8,877 nt of DNA from an uncultured Oscillospiraceae bacterium (GTDB lineage: Bacteria; Bacillota; Clostridia; UBA1381). The notes beneath the pieces are model-generated. The model was not told where the DNA came from. It saw only the letters and a program-made list of their open reading frames with translations, and made no database searches. Position numbers and translations under genes: made by a program. This document shows positions 5,878 through 8,877 of the stretch, piece by piece; positions within the stretch are counted from its first letter, which is position 1, and every line of letters begins with the position of its first letter. Where the stretch lies: positions 1-8,877 of the forward strand of contig CAMCPC010000036.1 in assembly GCA_945876665.1 (NCBI GenBank), written 5' to 3'.

Positions 5878-5906
5878 ATTATAGCACACAAGTTGTAAGA
5901 ATGCAA
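5878..5906 (-). promoter_or_regulatory. Promoter of the NTPase-korDABC unit
   Basis: On the minus strand a perfect extended -10, TGCTATAAT (hexamer 5883-5878), follows a -35-like TTGCAT (5906-5901) with a 17-base spacer. The start would be near 5871, giving a short leader of about 33 bases. No other convincing promoter is visible between here and 2263, so this probably drives all six genes. The rest of the 109-base gap is plain AT-rich sequence. Confidence 0.75.
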
Positions 5907-5947
5907 CATTTTAGGCATATTAATTGAAATATTTTTCAAATATATTT

Positions 5948-6511
5948 TTACTCTTTTTCGTACATAAACTCATCTATTTTTTCTGCGAGTTCAAATTTCT
6001 TACTGCCCGCAATATAGCCTATAAGCGTCGCAGCTACAGGCACAACCATCATAGCCGCGGCAGAATAAAGAGTAAATGTTCCGTCTGACAAATTCATAAT
6101 ACCGTTGTAAGGGAAAGTCCAGTAATAGAAAACCGCATTTATAATAGTAGGAAAAATTCCCGAAAGTCCCATATCCGTGCCAAAGCGTATCCATATCAAG
6201 CGGAATATCACCATAAAAATCAGATTTGCAAGCGCTATCAGACAGCCGAAAAGCGCGCCCTTTAATTTGCTCGGCTTCAGTGGTGTGTATGGTTTATTAT
6301 CAAGCACGGCAAACTTTTTGGATTGTATATACAGCATTGCAAAATTAACGAGCATAAAAACTACCGAAAGTATTTCCTTCGCAATGCTAATATTCATAAA
6401 ATACCAGAATGCCACAAGTCCGAACACAAAGCATACACCCGACGCTGCCGCCTGCATAATCAGCATATAAACAAACTGATAACGCACAGTCATTTTCATT
6501 GAATCTCTCAT
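5948..6511 (-). CDS. Membrane protein of unknown function, five predicted helices
   Basis: I do not recognise the family. The 187-residue protein has hydrophobic segments at about 13-37, 46-63, 85-106, 118-134 and 148-168, with a basic loop (KPYTPLKPSKLKG, 73-85) between the second and third and an acidic, charged C-terminal tail (ELAEKIDEFMYEKE, 174-187). There is no cleavable signal peptide and no catalytic motif that I can see. The general look is a small integral cytoplasmic-membrane protein. GGGAG (6519-6523) lies 7 bases before the ATG. It starts 18 bases after the flavoprotein stop, so it is the third gene of that unit. No GC-rich terminator hairpin follows it, so some transcripts may run into the NTPase gene. 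Confidence 0.8.
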   Translation of the reverse strand: MRDSMKMTVRYQFVYMLIMQAAASGVCFVFGLVAFWYFMNISIAKEILSVVFMLVNFAMLYIQSKKFAVLDNKPYTPLKPSKLKGALFGCLIALANLIFMVIFRLIWIRFGTDMGLSGIFPTIINAVFYYWTFPYNGIMNLSDGTFTLYSAAAMMVVPVAATLIGYIAGSKKFELAEKIDEFMYEKE

Positions 6512-6529
6512 TCTATCACTCCCAATAAA

Positions 6530-7732
6530 TCACTTTCCTGCATTTACACCTGCAAGATAACCCGACGACCATGCCCATTGCAGGTTATATCCTCCGCAGT
6601 CACCGTCTATATCAAGCACTTCTCCCGATGCAAACAAGCCATTTACAAGCTTCGACTCCATCGTATTCGGATTAAACTCGCCCGTCACCGCTCCGCCTTT
6701 TGTTACCTGCGCATTATTCCACGACATTGTACCTGTTACTTTGAAATCCCATTTCTTTATAGCAGAGCAGATGCGCGATATTTCCTTTTCGTTAAGCGTC
6801 AGCGCATATCTTGAAAGCGGTTCAATTCCGACAGACTTCATAAGCGCCTGACCTACCCTCTTATTGAACATTCCAACAAAGAAATTTTCAAGTGTAATCT
6901 TAGGACGAAGCGCTATTCTCTGCAATATTCTTTCATATAGCTGTTCATACGAATATTTGCTCATAATATCAAGGGATATTACCTTATTATCACCAAGCCG
7001 TGAAGATAGAGAAAATACAGCAGGACCTGACAAGCCGTATTCTGTAAACAGCACCTCACCAAATTCACTGTTATCTCCTAACGTCACCTCTGCATCAAGC
7101 TTTATGCCCTTAAGCTTTTTTACGACATCAGTTTCTGTTTTAATCTGTACAAGCGAGGGCGAAAGGCTTGTTATTTTATGCCCGAAGCTTTTGAGTATCT
7201 CATAGCCCACGCCCTTTGAGCCGAGATTCGGCGCAGCCTTTCCTCCTGTTGCAACTATAATCTTGTCAGCCTTTTCTTTTCTTCCGTCATAGGAAACTAT
7301 ATTAAAACACTCCTTTGTTTTTGATACGGACTTAACCTCAAAGGAATTGATTATTTTTATATTATCAAGCTCATCAATTTTAAAACGCAGAACATCAAGA
7401 ACGGCTGATGCCTGATTGGAATAGGGATAAACCTTTCCGTCCTCCTCAACGTTTACTTCTATGCCGAGATCAGAAAAGAATTCAAGAGTTTCATTTACCC
7501 AGAATTTATTTCTTGCACCAAGTATAAACTTCGGATTTTTGCCGTGATAATTTTCAACATCGGCATTGATATTTGTCATATTACAGCGCCCGTTTCCTGT
7601 TGCAAGTATTTTTCTGCCGACTCTGTCGCCGCTTTCATAAACAGTTATCTGATTATCACTATCTTCCGCAGCGGCAATCGCAGCTATCAACCCCGAAGCG
7701 CCGCCGCCTATAACTGCAATTCTATTCGCCAT
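6530..7732 (-). CDS. BaiN/YhiN-type FAD-dependent flavoprotein (HI0933-like)
   Basis: A 400-residue flavoprotein of the HI0933/TIGR00275 family, often named aminoacetone-oxidase family or BaiN-like. The FAD-binding Rossmann motif GGGASG (9-14) is followed by YESGDRVGRK (32-41) and the family hallmark ATGNGRCNMTN (44-54). VATGGKAAPNLGS (160-172), LFTEYGLSGPAVF (228-240), AQVTKGGAV (341-349) and the C-terminal GDCGGYNLQWAWSSGY (377-392) complete the pattern. Length is typical and the gene is intact. The biochemical role of most members is unclear; one clostridial member, BaiN, acts in bile-acid 7-dehydroxylation, but no other bai genes are present, so that function should not be transferred. 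The start overlaps the upstream gene by 11 bases, with GAGGT about 11 bases before the ATG, which implies translational coupling. Confidence 0.92.
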   Translation of the reverse strand: MANRIAVIGGGASGLIAAIAAAEDSDNQITVYESGDRVGRKILATGNGRCNMTNINADVENYHGKNPKFILGARNKFWVNETLEFFSDLGIEVNVEEDGKVYPYSNQASAVLDVLRFKIDELDNIKIINSFEVKSVSKTKECFNIVSYDGRKEKADKIIVATGGKAAPNLGSKGVGYEILKSFGHKITSLSPSLVQIKTETDVVKKLKGIKLDAEVTLGDNSEFGEVLFTEYGLSGPAVFSLSSRLGDNKVISLDIMSKYSYEQLYERILQRIALRPKITLENFFVGMFNKRVGQALMKSVGIEPLSRYALTLNEKEISRICSAIKKWDFKVTGTMSWNNAQVTKGGAVTGEFNPNTMESKLVNGLFASGEVLDIDGDCGGYNLQWAWSSGYLAGVNAGK

Positions 7733-8870
7733 TGTTTTCTTTTACCTCAGCAGTCTTTTTATTTATTTCCTTTGCGTCTATATAGTCTGCCGCAATAGCG
7801 CGGATAATCGCAACCACCGGCACAGAGAACAGCATACCCAAAAATCCGAACAATGTGCCTCCCACAGAAACCGCGAATATTATCCACAAAGGACGTATTT
7901 CAAGCGAATCACCCATGATTTTCGGACCAAGCAAATTTCCGTCTATCTGCTGCAATATAATCAGAACAACAGCAACCCACACACCTTGCCACAGTCCGCC
8001 CGTCAAACATGATGCTATAATAGCTACAATACACGCTATTATCGAACCGAAGTAAGGTATCATATCCATAGCTCCTATGAAAATTCCAAGCACAAGCGCA
8101 TATTTCACATTCATGAGCATAAGAACGATGCTGCACACAACTGCCATTATAACGCTGCACGTAAGTCTGCTGTATATATAATTTGTAAATATATCATTTA
8201 CACGTTTTGCGTGATGTGTGACCGATGCCACACGTTCCTTTTTCAAAAAAATTCCCATAACACGAACTAAGCCGTGCTGCAGTCTATCCTTGTCGATAAG
8301 CATATAAATTGACGCAATTATCGCTACAAACATATCAAACAAACCCGTCGTCATGCTGTAAACACCCTGAGCATATTTTCCGAACTGCGCAATATCAATT
8401 GATGAAAAGAATTTATTAATTCTATCGTACAGATTAAGACCGCTTTCAAAAATATTAAGTTTCTGAACAATCTCAAATCCGTTTATATAATCCTGAAACG
8501 CGTTTATATATCCGGGTATATTGTTATACAAGTCAATAACGTTTCTGTACAAAGCCGGTATAAGCATTCTTAATACAAATATTACCACTACTACAGCAAG
8601 AAGATATATAATAACAATACTTATGCCAAGCGCATGATTGCTGATAAAAGATTTTTTTGCTTTTTTCAGCCATTTTTGCAGGCTTTTTGCAGGCATATTA
8701 AGTATATACGCAATAAGAAACGCGATAAAAAAAGGTTTCAGCGCTCCTATAACAACACCTATATATTTCGTTATATTACTTAAGTTGTCAAAAGTCTTGT
8801 ATACCGCTATAACCGCCACACAAAACACAAAAGCAACTATCAGGTTATAATATTTTTCAAATCTTTTCAT
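7722..8870 (-). CDS. AI-2E (PerM/YdiK-type) family membrane transporter
   Basis: A 382-residue polytopic membrane protein. Hydrophobic segments lie at about 10-25, 36-58, 80-104, 173-192, 236-254, 257-276, 277-290, 295-308 and 327-358. A long soluble segment at about 105-172 separates the third and fourth, as is usual in this family. Hallmarks are MDMIPYFGSIIA (268-279) and QQIDGNLLGPKIMG (307-320), followed by LEIRPLW and SVPVVAIIRA. Despite the name, most members are not proven AI-2 exporters, and some act in sodium/proton exchange or other export, so the substrate is unknown. The ATG at 8870 is preceded only by GTAAGAG before the window ends; the full ribosome binding site and the promoter lie beyond the edge. 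It is the first visible gene of a unit with the flavoprotein and the five-helix membrane protein, but a link in function is not evident. Confidence 0.92.
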   Translation of the reverse strand: MKRFEKYYNLIVAFVFCVAVIAVYKTFDNLSNITKYIGVVIGALKPFFIAFLIAYILNMPAKSLQKWLKKAKKSFISNHALGISIVIIYLLAVVVVIFVLRMLIPALYRNVIDLYNNIPGYINAFQDYINGFEIVQKLNIFESGLNLYDRINKFFSSIDIAQFGKYAQGVYSMTTGLFDMFVAIIASIYMLIDKDRLQHGLVRVMGIFLKKERVASVTHHAKRVNDIFTNYIYSRLTCSVIMAVVCSIVLMLMNVKYALVLGIFIGAMDMIPYFGSIIACIVAIIASCLTGGLWQGVWVAVVLIILQQIDGNLLGPKIMGDSLEIRPLWIIFAVSVGGTLFGFLGMLFSVPVVAIIRAIAADYIDAKEINKKTAEVKENNGE

Positions 8871-8877
8871 CTCTTAC

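Noticed and set aside
5924..5939. TTGAAA-TATT-TTTCAA hairpin as a terminator of the membrane-protein unit
   Set aside because: The stem is only 6 bp of mostly A/T with no T-run after it on the minus strand.
6530..7732. Bile-acid 7-dehydroxylation (bai) locus
   Set aside because: Only a BaiN-like family member is present; no baiB, baiCD, baiE, baiA, baiF, baiG, baiH or baiI-like gene is nearby.
1..8877. CRISPR array, insertion sequence, prophage, tRNA or defence island
   Set aside because: I saw no direct-repeat array, transposase, integrase, phage gene or tRNA-like fold; gene content and spacing are those of ordinary chromosome.

Overview
The window looks like a piece of chromosome from an anaerobic, low-to-moderate GC Clostridia-type Firmicute, possibly a gut Oscillospirales/Lachnospirales relative. 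This rests on a four-subunit ferredoxin-dependent 2-oxoacid oxidoreductase operon, an RbgA-type ribosome GTPase, MtaB, a Crh/HPr-like protein, strong AGGAGG-type ribosome binding sites and sigma-A-like promoters. Taxonomy is inference from gene content only. I see no mobile element, CRISPR array, tRNA or rRNA.

Left part (1-2264), housekeeping and carbon-control genes in alternating orientation. The 3' half of rbgA (+) converges on a small HPr-like gene (-) across a bidirectional terminator whose hairpin overlaps the rbgA stop codon. The HPr-like gene and mtaB (+) diverge from a 205-bp spacer holding two back-to-back promoters. mtaB then converges on the long leftward gene block across a second, 17-bp bidirectional terminator.

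Middle part (2263-5906), a leftward unit that appears to start at a clear promoter (5878-5906). In transcription order: a P-loop NTPase, a 2x[4Fe-4S] ferredoxin subunit (korD-like), the alpha (korA/vorB-like), beta (korB-like) and gamma (korC-like) subunits of a 2-oxoacid:ferredoxin oxidoreductase, and a 98-residue protein of unknown function. The four subunit genes are nearly seamless (gaps or overlaps of a few bases at most), as expected for a stoichiometric complex. The enzyme would oxidatively decarboxylate a 2-oxoacid (2-oxoglutarate or a branched-chain oxoacid) to an acyl-CoA with reduction of ferredoxin, or run in reverse. The flanking NTPase and 98-residue protein are the least explained parts of the window.

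Right part (5948-8877), a second leftward unit: an AI-2E/PerM-type membrane protein, a BaiN/YhiN-type flavoprotein (11-bp overlap) and a five-helix membrane protein of unknown function (18-bp gap). Its promoter lies beyond the right edge.

The most unusual points are the HPr-like protein, which keeps the regulatory serine region but has lost the phosphocarrier histidine, and the oxidoreductase operon bracketed by two uncharacterised genes. Nothing else departs strongly from ordinary Clostridia chromosome, and I found no clearly new defence or mobile system.
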